Part shown: positions 39,991 to 52,689 of the stretch, in pieces
How positions within the stretch are numbered: the first letter of the stretch is position 1
Layout: every line of letters starts with the position of its first letter
NCBI GenBank assembly: GCA_037576195.1
Contig: CM075102.1
Span: forward strand, 22,254,745-22,318,744
DNA: 64,000 nucleotides
From: Phytoseiulus persimilis
Lineage: Eukaryota; Arthropoda; Arachnida; Mesostigmata; Phytoseiidae
Direction: 5' to 3'
Position numbers and translations under genes: made by a program
The notes under the pieces: generated by a model
What the model was told of the DNA's origin: nothing
What the model saw: the letters and a program-made list of their open reading frames with translations, nothing else
Databases searched by the model: none

Positions 39991-42900
39991 TCTCAAGTCC
40001 ATGAAGCCGATGGAATGACTGCTGCGCTGTAGTGCTTCATCGAGGGAGCTTTTCGATACTGTTCCCAATCGAGTGCAGTCAGTCGCGTGAAGTCTTTCGC
40101 TGCTGTTCCCCTCTCCGTGATTTCAATCATATTGCTCGTAAGATGTCTGGGTAAGGGAGAGGCTGCTGTTCTGCAGAAGCTTGCAAGGATTTACCCCGAA
40201 ACATGCGTCCGCCGCTGGCCTGAAGGCTTAAACATCTATTAGGTTTCGGAATATCCTCTAGAACGATGCTGCCCTCTCGATCTCTCACGATCGGTCCCTC
40301 AGAGCATTCGGAAAATTCCCAGTTTCTCGGGACTTGATGCTTTGACTCCTGGTGGGTCCGCTCCATGGTCGGCTCTCGAGACATCGCCGAATTTCAAAAC
40401 CGATCGAAAGTGTTGCGCTGAGTGTCACCCCACTGCTTCCAGAGGTTGGACTGCCAGCGGGTTCGAGTTATCTGAAGTCCTGATAATATTGTTCCTCGAG
40501 GAGAAAAAATCCGCATGCGACGAAGTTTCCGCAGGAGGACGCCTTTGTTTCGGCAGCCTGCCGTCCAGGAATTTCCTTGTGTAAGCTACAATTTCCAGGA
40601 CAGGGGATCTTTCGTAGGACCAGCTATGTCTTGAATCGTCCAATGCGGACTCCCTAACTCTGTGTCAGTGACATCGCCCAAGATCTCAAGTTTGTATCCG
40701 GAATGGAAGAATTGAGCAGCCGGAGCAGTGACTCACGGCGAAACTTGGAATAGACGAATCGAGCTTCCGCTGCTGCAGCTGCTAAAGCTGATGAGTGCGT
40801 TTTGAACGTTCGTTCAGAATATCCTGGTTCGGCCAGGGCGAACTAAAACAAACCTCAGATTGACTGGTGCCGTTGCCGATATGAGCTCCGCAGGACAAGA
40901 AGCTGTACGAGCCCTCGCCGCGACGACAGTTTCTCGAACAAAAATTCCTGTCCTGAACGAGGCTCCGCTCACCAAAATTCCGAACGATTGTCTCCAAGAG
41001 AAGCTCTATCTGCGGAATCAGTTCATAAATTCTATCAACGGGAGGCTTTTTCAACAATCTATCAGAGTCCGACGAGAAGCTAATTGGAGCCCATGATGTT
41101 GATTCTTGATGACAACCGAGGGACGGTCCAGGGAAGCGAGGTGTGCTCGCGATGGGCCGAGCGTACAATTTCCCACTATTGACGCTGAACCTTCGAGGCC
41201 ATGAGTGCGCGGGTTCGGCCCAGCTCAGACTTAGCGAATGTTCCGGTGGTTCACGGCTCCCGTATGTTCCAGCCGAACTAGGGCTCGTTCTCTTCTGCTG
41301 TCATCCATGATCAGCGCCGAATAACCCGCAATGGACACCAACCGCGATAGACGGTTGGTCCATCGATGCAGAAATTTCCACATGCTGCACGTTTGTTGGG
41401 GCGAGGACCTAACCCTAGTTTTCACTCCCTTGGAGCACCGTGCCACGTCATGATACAGCGTGCTCGCACTCTGGTGGTGTGTCGTGGAAGGGCCGATTCT
41501 TTTTTCGAGAGGGCAGCGGATGGAGATCAAGCTTTGAGCAAAGCAACATGGTGACGAAGAACTGGAGGTCGATCAAAGGAAGAGAACGTGTATATCTGAT
41601 TCTGGTGATGCCGGACTTTTTGGCCTCGTTTGTACGGATTCTGAGCGATTCCCTTGGAATTCACACCATCCCCCCGAGAAGCCGTCCATGCTATCGTCGT
41701 CCGCAGCTCTTCCGTCAGATTACGGTGATGATCGTTCTTCGAAAGAACAACTTCGGAAGGAAAGTCGTTCCTTGCAATCTCCATCGAAGCATCGGAACGA
41801 GAAGCGAGCTCGCCACGCGAACGGTTTCGATTTTCCATCCAACCGTTCGGTGGAGTGAAATCTGGTTCATTTCGCCTCGTTCACCAAAGAAGAGCGCTCG
41901 AATCGCTCTTTCCGCCCTCGCACCCCTTAACTCCGCCTCTTCCGATTCCTGCGAGCTCCGTCGCTTCCCCGATTCCACGCCTTTGTTCAAGCCGGCCGGA
42001 CAACTCAAGCTCGAATCCGGGTTCAGACAAAAACGTGTTAAGTGCTCTCATTCCTGACTGCAAATCTTAATTATCATCGCGAGCTCGCTGAAATTTCTAT
42101 TCTCGCAAAGTGTGAAAAGGCTGAAAAATTACGGGAATCTGTCTTTTTGTCGGCGGGAGCATGATTTTGGGCAGCCATCATCCTGACGGAACTGTTGAGC
42201 AAGTGATGACCACGTCTTGCGATCCAAGAAACGCGGAATGTCGATACTGAGATTCTCAATCGATGCACACTCCGAGGCATCGGAACGAATACGGAATCAA
42301 CGAAGATGCTCCGCTGGTTCCCCCGCCACTCTGTTCGTGTGTTCGGAGGTAACGCGCTCATATTTCAAGCGTAGCTCCACACTCTCTCTCTCTGTCCGGG
42401 ATCACTGCATTAAAGTAGAATGCAGAATGGAGTACCAGCATTTCTTGCAGTTGGTTGGGGCGTCTGGGGACTCGAACAAGATGGGGAATGCGGAAAGGCG
42501 TCCGTGATTAAATTTGAAGCATCGGCTGCTAACAGGAATATTCCTCAGCTCGTCCCGAAGCTGCAAGATCGATTATGAGCGAGCCAGCGGCTGGCTCACC
42601 CGAACAAGGAGGTGGCGGAGTCGTCTCGCCACCTGGGGCTCGCGCCGCGGCTTCAACATGCAACCTCCCGGACGCGCTTGGGAACGCATGTCCGATCGCG
42701 CGTCCGCCCGCCTCTCGCATGATGCATGAGTGTCGAGAGACGACGAAGAGAATGAAGAAGCACAAAAAGTTCCTGCCGGCCCTCAGGAGGCAACGTTCGG
42801 CAAGCCAAGCATCGACATCACCGGAAAGACGGGCCCGCGGAGGAAACAACAGCAATACAACAACATGTACCTTGCTCGTTGACAACATTTGCGATTCCGA

Positions 42901-45900
42901 GCAGAAACTGATCGCGTTTTGGCAGATGACGTAGCTGAAGACAGAGGAATGACACGTTTTCCGTCGCGGACGTTCTCATGGCGGACGCATCATCAATCAC
43001 ATGCGATCATACTCCGAGAATCATCAGAACCCTTCCCGGAGTGCGGCGAAACTCATTCCCCGTTGACTACGCAACATGGTATAGGACTAGCGACCCTCTG
43101 GTTGACTGCGAGCGGCGAGTTCACAATCACAGGTCCCCGGCTGACGGTTAATCACTAACGCGGACGAATGTTGTTCCACGTCTCCCCGACGTTGTCGACA
43201 CAGCCACGCGAAGTGTCACCGAGAGACGCCACTGCTATCCGCGGTGAAGCGGCTTTTTCTCGCGGCACAGCGGACAGCCCAAGAGATTTTATGGCGATCT
43301 ATGTACCCGCACTGAAGCGAGTGTCGTCGGCGGAACATGAAGAACTTAGCGATGTTTGCCCAACAAACACGTCCGGCATGCAACGTGTCAACATATCTGC
43401 TCGATGTAGTTTTTGTCAGCGTCGCCACCCCCGGTCATTCACCGCGGCAGCCTCACATCTTGGGGATAACCCACCGGAAGGCCCGTCCGCGAGAACCTTG
43501 CTGTGATCTCCTCAATTGCGAGTCAGGTGACTCCTCTTCATCTGTCGCGAATGCCCAACTCTCTGCCGCAATCGTGAAGTTGGAAGAGCTTGACGCGCAG
43601 CATGGCAAACTATCATGATGTGAGCCGCCAATGCATCGTTCTCCACTCCGCTCGTTGGCGTTGGCGACGGGAGCCTCTCGTCTTATAGCTCTACATGTCG
43701 AGACCCGTGAGAGCGCATCTTATTCGTACGCGTCCCCGACTCCTGAAAAGCGTTACAGCCGCTGTGTACGAACTGGATCAGGCGTCGTATTCGAAATACA
43801 CGGCGAACTCAAGTATTGATTCGTTCAGTCAAGTATGAACTAGGGTGGAGTAGCGGTGCTGTTGTCCGTCATCGGAGGTCGATGATTCCGTGCGAGCATG
43901 CGAGAAAACTTCATAAGAACGCAAGTTGGACCAGGACGTCAAGGTAATTCTGCGTTTTTCATCGACCATGTCAACCGCAGAGAAGGGCCAAGAGCCGCCG
44001 AAGAAACTGCCGAACAGCTTGCCCTCGACAAAATGGGGCAAGAGAAGGGTTGGGCTGAGGAAAAAAATCAACACAGCTTATCGGTCTTAGGGAGCGAGGG
44101 TGACGAGGCTCGAGACGACGAGGAGGGAGGGAGATGAGGGAGGAGGAATTGGAGAGCTGGGAAGAAGAGCATATCGGAAAGATGGGAAAAGGAAACGAAC
44201 TCAGACCTGAGAATACGAGCCGTCTGAGAGTTCTCCTCCTCGCTTCTATCACCTCGTTGACAGAAGCCCGTATCCTACCCGTCAATCCCTCTCGCCGAAC
44301 CTCGGAGCTCCCTCCTCGGTTTGTCTCTTCGAGAAACCAGATTCCAGCACACATATTCATAGATTCGAGAATTGACGAATTGCGTCGCGAGAAAGACACT
44401 TGTTCGACGTATCGACAACAGTGAGACTCGCTCTCGGAGGAATCGACTGCACGCCCACTAGGCTCGCGACGAACGAACTCTTCCCTCCGATACAGTGTGA
44501 CCTCTGTTCGCTGGCTCGTATCAAGCCGGGGTCTCCACACGGATAAGTAGAACTGCATCAGCCGAATCCGGTTCTCTTCCTGAGGCCTGCGACCGCACTT
44601 CGTGAAAGTGGAACTCCTGGGGCACCAAATCGAAGTCTACATACTGTACGAGTTGATGTCTGTATGTTCCGTGGGATACTCTGTGAGCGGACGTGCATGC
44701 AAACTAGGGCTGCATGCGGCGTGAGAGAACAGCACGTCCGATGGAGGCGAGGAGGAATGTGTCCCTCCATTGTGATTCTGATGAATCCGATTTGTTGTTC
44801 CAGGTGCGAAAATCGATGCACTCAGTCCTTGTTGCCTCGTCTGAAACCCGCGAGCTGTTCGTTCAGAGAGTTAAGATGAGTATGTGGTCCGAAGTTTCTG
44901 AGTGATGAAAATGTCTCCGGGGCTCAACAGGGTGGGAACTTCGCGGACGGAGCATCGGGTTCGTGCACAGAGGTAACCTCAAGTTGGAGAGTACTTATGG
45001 AACCTCCCGGCGGGCGGAAACCGGTCTCGCAGGGCTTTCCTCGGCCTGCCTCCCGGCTTCTCTCCATGACTATTGCGGAAATCTGCCAATGCATCCATTG
45101 CGGTTCTCTGATTTGGACCCTGGAATCTCGCAGACGCTCTTCGACCGTTCTATCCCAGTCGAAATAGAGTTGGAGTGACCTGCTTTCTCTGAGCGTGATA
45201 TGGATCTCGCTCTTGAATCTGAAGACACATTTTGGAAAGACGGGAAAAGCAAAGCCAGCGCGTGAGTTGTAAGTTCCCTGCTCAGCGAAGTCACCGCGTT
45301 CGATTGTATGAATCATCGCTAGACAAAATATTCTCTCCTGAAGTTTCCCCTCGGATCGCTTCGAATCTTAATTTGGTCTGAAGCAAGAATAGAACTGGAT
45401 GACTCAAAAAGATAATTGAATGAGCGAATGGAACGATCGGTGGGAGTGGAAACAGAGGACCATAGCTCAGACGGAGGCTGCAAGCCCAGCTTTCGAACAT
45501 AAAGGAAAAGAAGACGAAGAATGTCAGGTCGACCGCCCGATCGACCCACTGGCTGACTAGGAATGTTAGTTTCATCTGCAGAAGTTGCTCATTTGCAACT
45601 CGGCGGCTTACGTCGCGGGATGTACCGAACGAATCAGCCGGCAGAGAGTCGAATCTATCTTTGCGTCTCCTGTTTTACAGTTTCATGAATCCGAGTATCG
45701 GCCTCCAATTGCTCGCGCATGCACGGAGTTCCAACGCACATTCTAATAGTTTTCGTTCAATGGAGCCAAGACTAGCAAGATGGATCGGGCACCCATGCAG
45801 GAAGAATGGATTCACAGCCATCATAGTGATGCATGAGTCTGGTCAAGTCGACGAGTCCGCATCTGAGTCGACAGCTGCTGATCAGGTGGCCATGTTGGAG

Positions 45901-46380
45901 GTTCCCCGAGCGGGACGTTTGAGCCTGAGCGGTAGGTTCGATCTCTCAGGCCTCTGGTTTCGGGTGGAGATCAGTGATTCTCGAAGCAGACGATTGGGCG
46001 GCGGCGACATCTAATTGTATCTTCCGGATCTCCATACCATGCCATTTCCAAACAGATGAAAGCAATGTCACTTCTTCATATGTTCAGTTCCAGTCGTTGG
46101 GAATACAGAATCTTGATGTATAATACGTCCCTTTTCGATCGTCGATGAGTCTGCGGCCATGTGGCGTTGGTCTCGATGCCGCTCCCGCCAACTAGGAACC
46201 GATCAGACGTTCGCTGGATCGGTTCTCCGGGAAACGTTTCAGAACTTCTCGAGTTCCCAATCGGTCGCTGCTGGGGAAGCTTTAACAGAACGCGGCTGTC
46301 TGGCTACTTCCTCACATGGAAAAATAGTGAGGCACCTCGAGCACTTGGAGGCTTCTCTGCTCATTCGCTGGGGGATATTA
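39991..46380. other. no gene called
   Basis: Contains several frames above 100 codons: 41440-42057 (+), 42575-42934 (+, with an ATG start and a Lys/Arg-rich middle) and 43971-44558 (-, opposite a purine-rich stretch). None has a recognisable domain. A (CT)-rich microsatellite of about 14 bases lies near 42383. No mobile element seen. Confidence 0.4.
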
Positions 46381-47017
46381 CAGGGTGGTCAACGTAAGTC
46401 GGGAATTTTCTTACCCTTCCTCCTTTTGGTCATAAGTCGGTCAAATATGGTTCGATTCTGAAAATCTTTGTTTTGGTCGATAGCTGAACGGACGGCGCAT
46501 CTTTCCCAGCTCATTCTCAAAAAACTGCCCGAGAAACGTCTCAAGTGAACCAATTGCAATGGCAACTTCATTGTCGGGTAGTTTGGACCATTCTGAGAAC
46601 TTCTCGCCATTTCTTCGAATTCGGCTTCCCTGAGGAGATACGGGAGGAATCGCATCGAGGACGAGATTTTGGCAACAGATGAGGGATTTCTGTGATGTTG
46701 ATGCAATCTGTCGCCTTTTGACCGATTCCCGCCAATCCTTCAGCGAATGATCCAAAAAAATTATGACGAACTGGATCGGTTCACTTGAGACGTTTCACGG
46801 GCAGTTTTTTGGAAATTTTTAGGAAAAAAATGGCATTTTTTGCGGCTTTCGAGAAAAGTGAATTCTCCACCGATTGATGCCAATCAAGCTGGGAAAGATG
46901 CGCCGTCTTCTCAGCTATCGAACAAAAAAAAGATTCCGATAATCGGAACATTTTTGACCGAAATATGACCAAAAGAAGGAAGGGTAAGAAAATTCCCGAC
47001 TTACGTTGACCACCCTG
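46381..47017. mobile_element. nonautonomous DNA transposon (long-TIR, TA target site), copy 1
   Basis: A 637-bp element bounded by TA on both sides (46379-46380 and 47018-47019). It starts CAGGGTGGTCAACGTAAGTC and ends with the reverse complement. The terminal inverted repeats are about 125 bp with few mismatches. A further inverted pair lies inside (about 46515-46552 and 46778-46816, core GAAACGTCTCAAGTGAACC). There is no transposase-like frame. The TA duplication points to the Tc1/mariner group or another TA-targeting superfamily, but the terminus is not one I can assign. It is the best-preserved copy in the window, and its intact TIRs suggest fairly recent activity. Confidence 0.88.
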
Positions 47018-48518
47018 TAGTCTTTGAAGCTCGTGGATGCAAACGTCCCGTATGCTGCTTCAGAGCTCCTGACGGGGGTCTGCCAAGCACTGCTTCCCAG
47101 AAATGCTTTGATCCCGTTTCGTCGTCTGTAATGGACATTTTCCCTGTGGAACTCCCCTAGAAATCATCCGCTGAAGCCCGTTGACCATCATTTGAATGGG
47201 AAGCACGGGGCGATTCTGGGAAACCTCCAACCAGATCCCACGAAAATCGCGGTCGTGCGATACCGGAACGTGGACGTGCCCAGCAGACTCCCTGACTTCC
47301 AAAGCGAAGACATTCGTCGCAACAGCACGGCGAACTCCATCTCTGTCGTCGACCGGAAACAATGGCGTTTATTTATGATTAGTTGTCAAACGCAGTCGGA
47401 CGAACGCCGTCGCCCTCATTTTCCTTTTCCTCCCTCCTTTCACTCCCTGCCACAGCTATGGAATAAGCACAGCAAACTGGGCAGTCGCGTGCCTACATGC
47501 GAAGCGATCCTCTCCTGATATTTGATTGTCCGTGTTACCCTGATGACACGTGTATGCACGATGGTGCGGATCGCAACAGTCGCTCGATGTCTTTCAGTTG
47601 GACAGCATCTTCGAATATCGAAATCCACAGGAGTTTTCCCCAGAGGCTGATTCATCACAACTGCGATAAACCAGAGTTTTTCGAGCAAGGTCCGCCTCAC
47701 ATGCGTCTGTCCGGAAACGAGCGCCGCGGGTTCCGCGAAGATTGAAGGTCGCACAGGCGCGCCCGGCCGAACGCTCATCAATCGGACCGTCGTTGTTACA
47801 ACACAATCTGAGAACGAGAAGCCTCCAACAGCAAACCCCTTCCCCGGGACAGCATTCGAGCACGTGATTTCACCTCGAGTTCGATTTGCGGAAAATACGG
47901 GTCCTCCTGCAATGCTCGCCATCGCGCAATCCCAGAAGTTGGAGCTTCGTCGATCTGGGAGAGGGAAAGCGGGGGATCAGATGTCTCAAACTTCACAGCA
48001 TCGGTGCTGCTGGAAACTTCTGTAACTCACCATGCTCGAGAGCTGAGCGGAAGATGTATTTACTGTCCCACGGGGACGTCGAATGCTCCCTTCTGAACTG
48101 TGTTCAAACCATTGTTATATTGGAGACGAACGAAGAGAGTGAAGTGGCCACCCAACGTCGAGTTGAGCGGGGGGAACCTCATGGGCGGAACGTGACCGGA
48201 AATCCGACTCATAGATTTGTGCTCGACAAATGAATGCGAAGTCAACTCAATTGAAACTGGCCGGATGTTTTCTCGCCACGGACGTGCCGAACTTCAAATA
48301 AGATCGGGTCCGTAATCACCCGGAGAACCTGACAACGACGCTCAAAGAAACTACATCGTAGGCGCGAACGATTCCCAGGCATACGTGAGAGCCAGTGGTT
48401 GTCGCGGATGAGACGTGTCGGTGACGGTCTCTGTGACGAACGAGCATGTCATCAATCCGAGTGGAATAAGGAACGAGAGCCGTTATCTTCCTACCAGCTT
48501 TTAAACCTCACGAAAAAT
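47018..48518. other. no gene called
   Basis: A 160-codon minus-strand frame (47922-47440) and an opposing plus-strand open stretch overlap; neither matches a family I know. No repeats. Confidence 0.4.
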
Positions 48519-49330
48519 TTAAGTGAATCTCATGAAGAAGAGAAATCTTCTACATAACGAGGAGTCTCTGTCGGGATGGAAATGGTCTTGAGTCTGGGTC
48601 AGGAGCGACGGGTAGTCACAATTTCTGCTGGAATCCCAACGGAGGCAGCTGTTGGGATCCCACACGTAGATGCGTCGATTGATCCGAGTCTCATAATTCA
48701 ATGCTTCCCGAAGCTTCTCGTAAACAGGGCTCGAGAAGATCGCTGACTGACCGTCTGATGGGAGGATCACTGTCTTGCCCTGAATTTTTAGAGGCAAGTC
48801 AGTGCTCTTGGAGAATGGTTTCCATGGGTCAGGGCGAGTGCATTGTCGGGCGCTGCCGCGATGGCACCGTTTGCATTCTCCAACACGAGCGAGGCCGAGA
48901 AACGCTCCAAATAACGCTCTGCAAGTTTGGGATGACCGGGCGATACAATGACCACGGACTGTGCGACCGCCTCGGCATCCCCCGCGATTTCCGATTTCCC
49001 CTACACACCATGAAGCAGACTCTGAGTGATTTCAAGGGTTGTCGCGGTAACCCTCATACGACTCCAGTGAGTGCTTCTAAAATTCCCCACATTACAGAGC
49101 AAGGAGGCATTGTGCGTGAACAAACGAACGCTCTTCAAATGGCGTGCGCTCCAACAGCATCCGTTGGACGAGTCGACGAACTTGATCGAATTACTCATGC
49201 GCTTGCACTTGTCATTTTCAATCGCTCGCTGAATTCTGACAACGACACCGACAGGATTCCAGCGTTTTCGAGCTCCAAATGTAGCTCCGAACGAACAGAT
49301 TCATCACCGCGCAAACACGCTATCGACATC
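48519..49330 (-). other. possible minus-strand coding region or pseudogene
   Basis: One minus-strand frame runs from about 49330 to 48788 with a single internal stop (TAG at 49001-49003). It contains coding-like segments such as DAEAVAQSVVIVSPGHPKLA followed by ERYLERFSASLVLENANG. It then ends, and an overlapping frame (48797-48519) continues with IQGKTVILPSDGQSAIFSSP and later RRIYVWDPNSCLRWDSS. A good branch-site/acceptor arrangement (CACTGAC then ATTCAG) precedes GGCAAGACAG near 48780, so the frame change may be an intron. Likewise the internal stop lies next to a possible acceptor (GGTGTAG). I recognise no family. A plus-strand frame of about 300 codons (48701-49612) is cysteine- and arginine-rich and is taken as its shadow. 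The region lies between two copies of the TA-duplicating element family. Confidence 0.22.
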
Positions 49331-51061
49331 CTCGCCCGATGCCGGCGAGCGTACATATGCACGCGCATGGATCGCGCGGAATGCATCGGACATGTCCCGT
49401 GGATAACTGTGAGGGGAATAGCTGGGTTCGGAGACGCGAGCACCTCCGAGGAGGGGAACGAGATCGATTTCACTCGCGTCTCAGTGTCGGCCAACTGTGA
49501 GGCACCGAAGGCCAACAGGCTTCGGTCGTCTCCAAAGCTGGAACGATTTGTCGCCGAATCGCCATCTGTTCGTGTAATGCTCTTTTGCAGATCTTCGTCG
49601 TTCATCCCCTGAGAACCATACGTCTTCATTGACACGACATGAAAAACCGATAGCGATCGCGGGATTTTATGAATTCCTCGTCGTGATCGCGCCTTCAGAA
49701 GCGCCACAGACGGAAGCCTTTGTCCCCGTCCAGTTCTCAATAGATCGATTGTTTCTTCGCGCAGCTCTCAGCGAGGAACGATCGAAGGGAAACGACAACT
49801 GCGATATCTGCTGCGACGCGGTCGCCCTCGTCTAGGACAACTTCCCGGTCGCAGGGCCCAGGATTCATCCTTCCGTCAGTTTGGGGGCGCCCAGTTCCGA
49901 CGCTCTGGATTGGATTGGAGGAGGCAGACCTGTGTTCGACTGGCGAGGTAGTTTCACCTTGCTTAGAATTCAATCACAGAGCTCGGCGACGATCGGATTC
50001 GAGTGCGACCGTTAGAATAGATCCATAACAACCGCAATCCGAGAACCTCGAAGCCAGGATCGAGCGACTAATTCCAAGGACTCCCCGCTCGAGTACCGAG
50101 TCTGCGTACATTGTATACTCGATCGAACCTTCATGGCCAATAACTTCCCTCGATACCGATGTTTTCGCGAGTTCGCCACTGTTGGAGATAGATGCTTAAC
50201 TGTTGCTGCCAGATATGCCGTTGTCACTTATCGCGCCGCATTATGGGCGTGCCCACATGTCCAGGTGGCAACATCGATGCGATTCCGCGCGACAACTGCA
50301 ATCTCGGGGCGACACTTCCAGCAACCCGAGACGTGACTCGTTCGTCTCGAAGACCGCTCGTCGCTCTCGGGACACGTACTGACAAGAACCTACGATGTGA
50401 CGGGGAGGCAACGGTAGAGAGCGGAACCAGCCTCACAAGGAATCGATGCGAGAGACGATATCTACCGCGGTATTTAGGGAAAGCGCGACTCGACATCGCG
50501 ATCCTATGGGCTATAGTCCAAACCTTAGTTGATGTCGAAGGTAGAGCTAGTTGACACTCGGAGCTGAATATCTCTACCCAGAGTTGGGCAGATTCGAATC
50601 GTTTTGGATTCGAATCAAGTGATTCGATGATTTTGATTTGAATCGAGAACCATTCAGATTGGGGGGTTATTTGCTTCGCTTCTGGAGCTGCGAATCTTCT
50701 ATTGACTCCCGGAAGTTAAATTCGTCCGTGATGGACATCTCGATAGATAGGTCACCGAGGTTTATCAACTACGTTATCTCGATCTCTGTTCCGAGGCAGA
50801 AGCAAAATGAACTGAACGTTCCCTCAGGCAGGAGGACGAAAATTATATGGTGGTTCGTCAATAGGGTGAAAAATCAGATGCAACAAGCGGACTAAAAAAT
50901 TTACCTGGAAGAGCTCAGAAACCCTAATGTGATAGGCATGGAGAGGGATTCTGATGCCCCCAGCGACCTAATGCCTGGGATGCACCGCCCCCCGCCTCGC
51001 TAAGCTACTGGCTGGGATAACATTTCAGCCCGGGGGGGGGGCTGATTCCGATCGAAATGTA
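49331..51061. other. no gene called; short GATTCGAAT repeats
   Basis: The upstream part of a 181-codon minus-strand frame (49740-49195) enters from the right but is unrecognised. At 50590-50645 GATTCGAAT and close variants recur several times. Otherwise short frames only. Confidence 0.4.
51032..51041. repeat. homopolymer G10
   Basis: Run of ten G about 20 bp left of transposon copy 2. Confidence 0.9.
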
Positions 51062-52145
51062 CAGAGTGGTGTAACTAGATCGGGGATTCTCTACTCTTCC
51101 TACTTTTTGCTCATTGCTTCATGGAGAAATTTTGGCTATTTTGCATGGCGCGGTTTTGGTCCTTTTTTCGCGCCGATCGAAAGAGGATTGCATTTCTTAC
51201 AGCAGCTTAAGGATTCCCCTTTTTTTCTTGGATCGTTCCTTCCGAATGAAACGTCGAAACTCAACTGATCCAGTTTCAGTCCAGTGGGATTCAACTCCAA
51301 GAATCATTTCACTACATTGCCTTTTAACAGAGCGAGAACCGATCCAGAGGTACAAAGATTGCGGGCGATCGTTTTCAGCCGGAAATCGCTATCTTCTCAA
51401 CAACATCGCGTCCCCTCTGCGTTAACCCCCGTTTCCTCTCCTAGATGCCGGATTCAGAAAAGTTCCCAATCCTGGAAGAAATTCAGTAGATCAGAAGTAC
51501 CAAGCCACGCAGTCTACACGTCTCTCCGACGTCTTTTGTTAGTCCGAAAATCGCGCCAGTTCGAGGATTCCTGCAGGAATATCCGGTTCCTTGGACGGGA
51601 ACATGAGTCGTCGGATCGGCCTCGCATTTCCATCGCCGAGCAGTTCGGGTGAACTTGAGAGCATTTCTCTGAATTCTGCATCCTTGAAAAAGTTCGCGGG
51701 GAAACGCGTCGAAAACGAGATTTCGTCAAGAAATCAGCGATTCATAGGCTGATACGTTTGTTTGCCCTCGTACGAGCTTCTGAGCAATTTTTCCTCGCTA
51801 AACGGAAAGTGGGTGGGATTCTTCGCCGAATTGAATAACACCGGTGCGACATCGATCAGTTGACCTAAGACGTTTCCCGGCTACCCAAGTGAAACGATCC
51901 GAGAGGAACCGACGTGATTTCCGTGCCGCTCCGGGTAACTCCATCCTCCAACGATGGGCGCGAATACACGCACCATCCTTCCAGCTATCTATTGGAGAAA
52001 CGGAATCCCGATCGCGATCGTTCCCGTGATCTCGTGTTGCCACTGTGTCGGCTCCGGGAGTTCACAAGCTCATGATACCGTCATGGAGCGGCGTCAACAC
52101 GTCAGCGACACATTGAATTCAGTCCGAGACTGACGTCCCACCTTA
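51062..52145. mobile_element. nonautonomous DNA transposon of the same family, diverged copy 2
   Basis: A 1084-bp segment between TA dinucleotides (51060-51061 and 52146-52147). The left end (CAGAGTGGTGTAACTAGATC, then a CTTCCTACTTTTTGCTCATT stretch) aligns with the left ends of the other two copies. The right end (GACTGACGTCCCACCTTA) is a diverged inverse of the same terminus. Internal matches support membership: GAAACGTCGAAACTCAACTG near the left, and CTAAGACGTTTCCCGGC and CTTCCAGCTATCTATTGGAG near the right. It is more diverged than the others, so older. No transposase frame seen. Confidence 0.65.
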
Positions 52146-52689
52146 TAGATTCGGTTTTGCTCCGCGCTCTCGCGTGGACGCTATTCAGCATGGAAGGTCA
52201 GATTTCGTTGGAGCGCTCTCCTCTCAGAATGACGCCTAAGAGAGTCTGTCATTTATGTAAGATGGTACCATTATCTGTCCCAGCAAGACTGCCAAAAGCG
52301 GGTACCGGCGAAAGTCTGATTCTGGAGAGGAGAACGATAGCGTAAACGATTAAATGTTCGTACAACCACGGAGTATGTAGTCGACGAATTTGGACTCTTC
52401 ATTTCAAACCTCAAGTACACTGACGTCATGGAGATCGCTGCGAAACATTCATGTGATCTTGATGGGCTTCTGATGTCTGGCGATATCTGCTCCGCAGATT
52501 GAGGATTTCGAGACATGGCAGCGAGGTTTGAGGAGCACTTGTGAGCAGACGCCAACGGAAATACACCAACCTCGATAAGTGTCTCCGATCCGACAAAACC
52601 ATGTCCGATGAGGTTGGGGTCGGTCGGTCATTCGGCAATTCCACTTTAGGGAGAAGTAAGGTAGCACCGAACCCGAGATCGGTTACACA
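52146..52689. other. spacer between transposon copies 2 and 3
   Basis: About 540 bp of ordinary sequence with no frame or repeat of note. Confidence 0.5.

Noticed and set aside
42575..42934. 119-codon plus-strand frame with ATG and Lys/Arg-rich centre
   Set aside because: Equally long frame on the opposite strand, weak start context and no recognisable domain.
48701..49612. 303-codon plus-strand frame, the longest in the window
   Set aside because: Product is rich in Cys, Arg and Ser with no domain; the minus strand at the same place looks more coding-like, so it is treated as a shadow.
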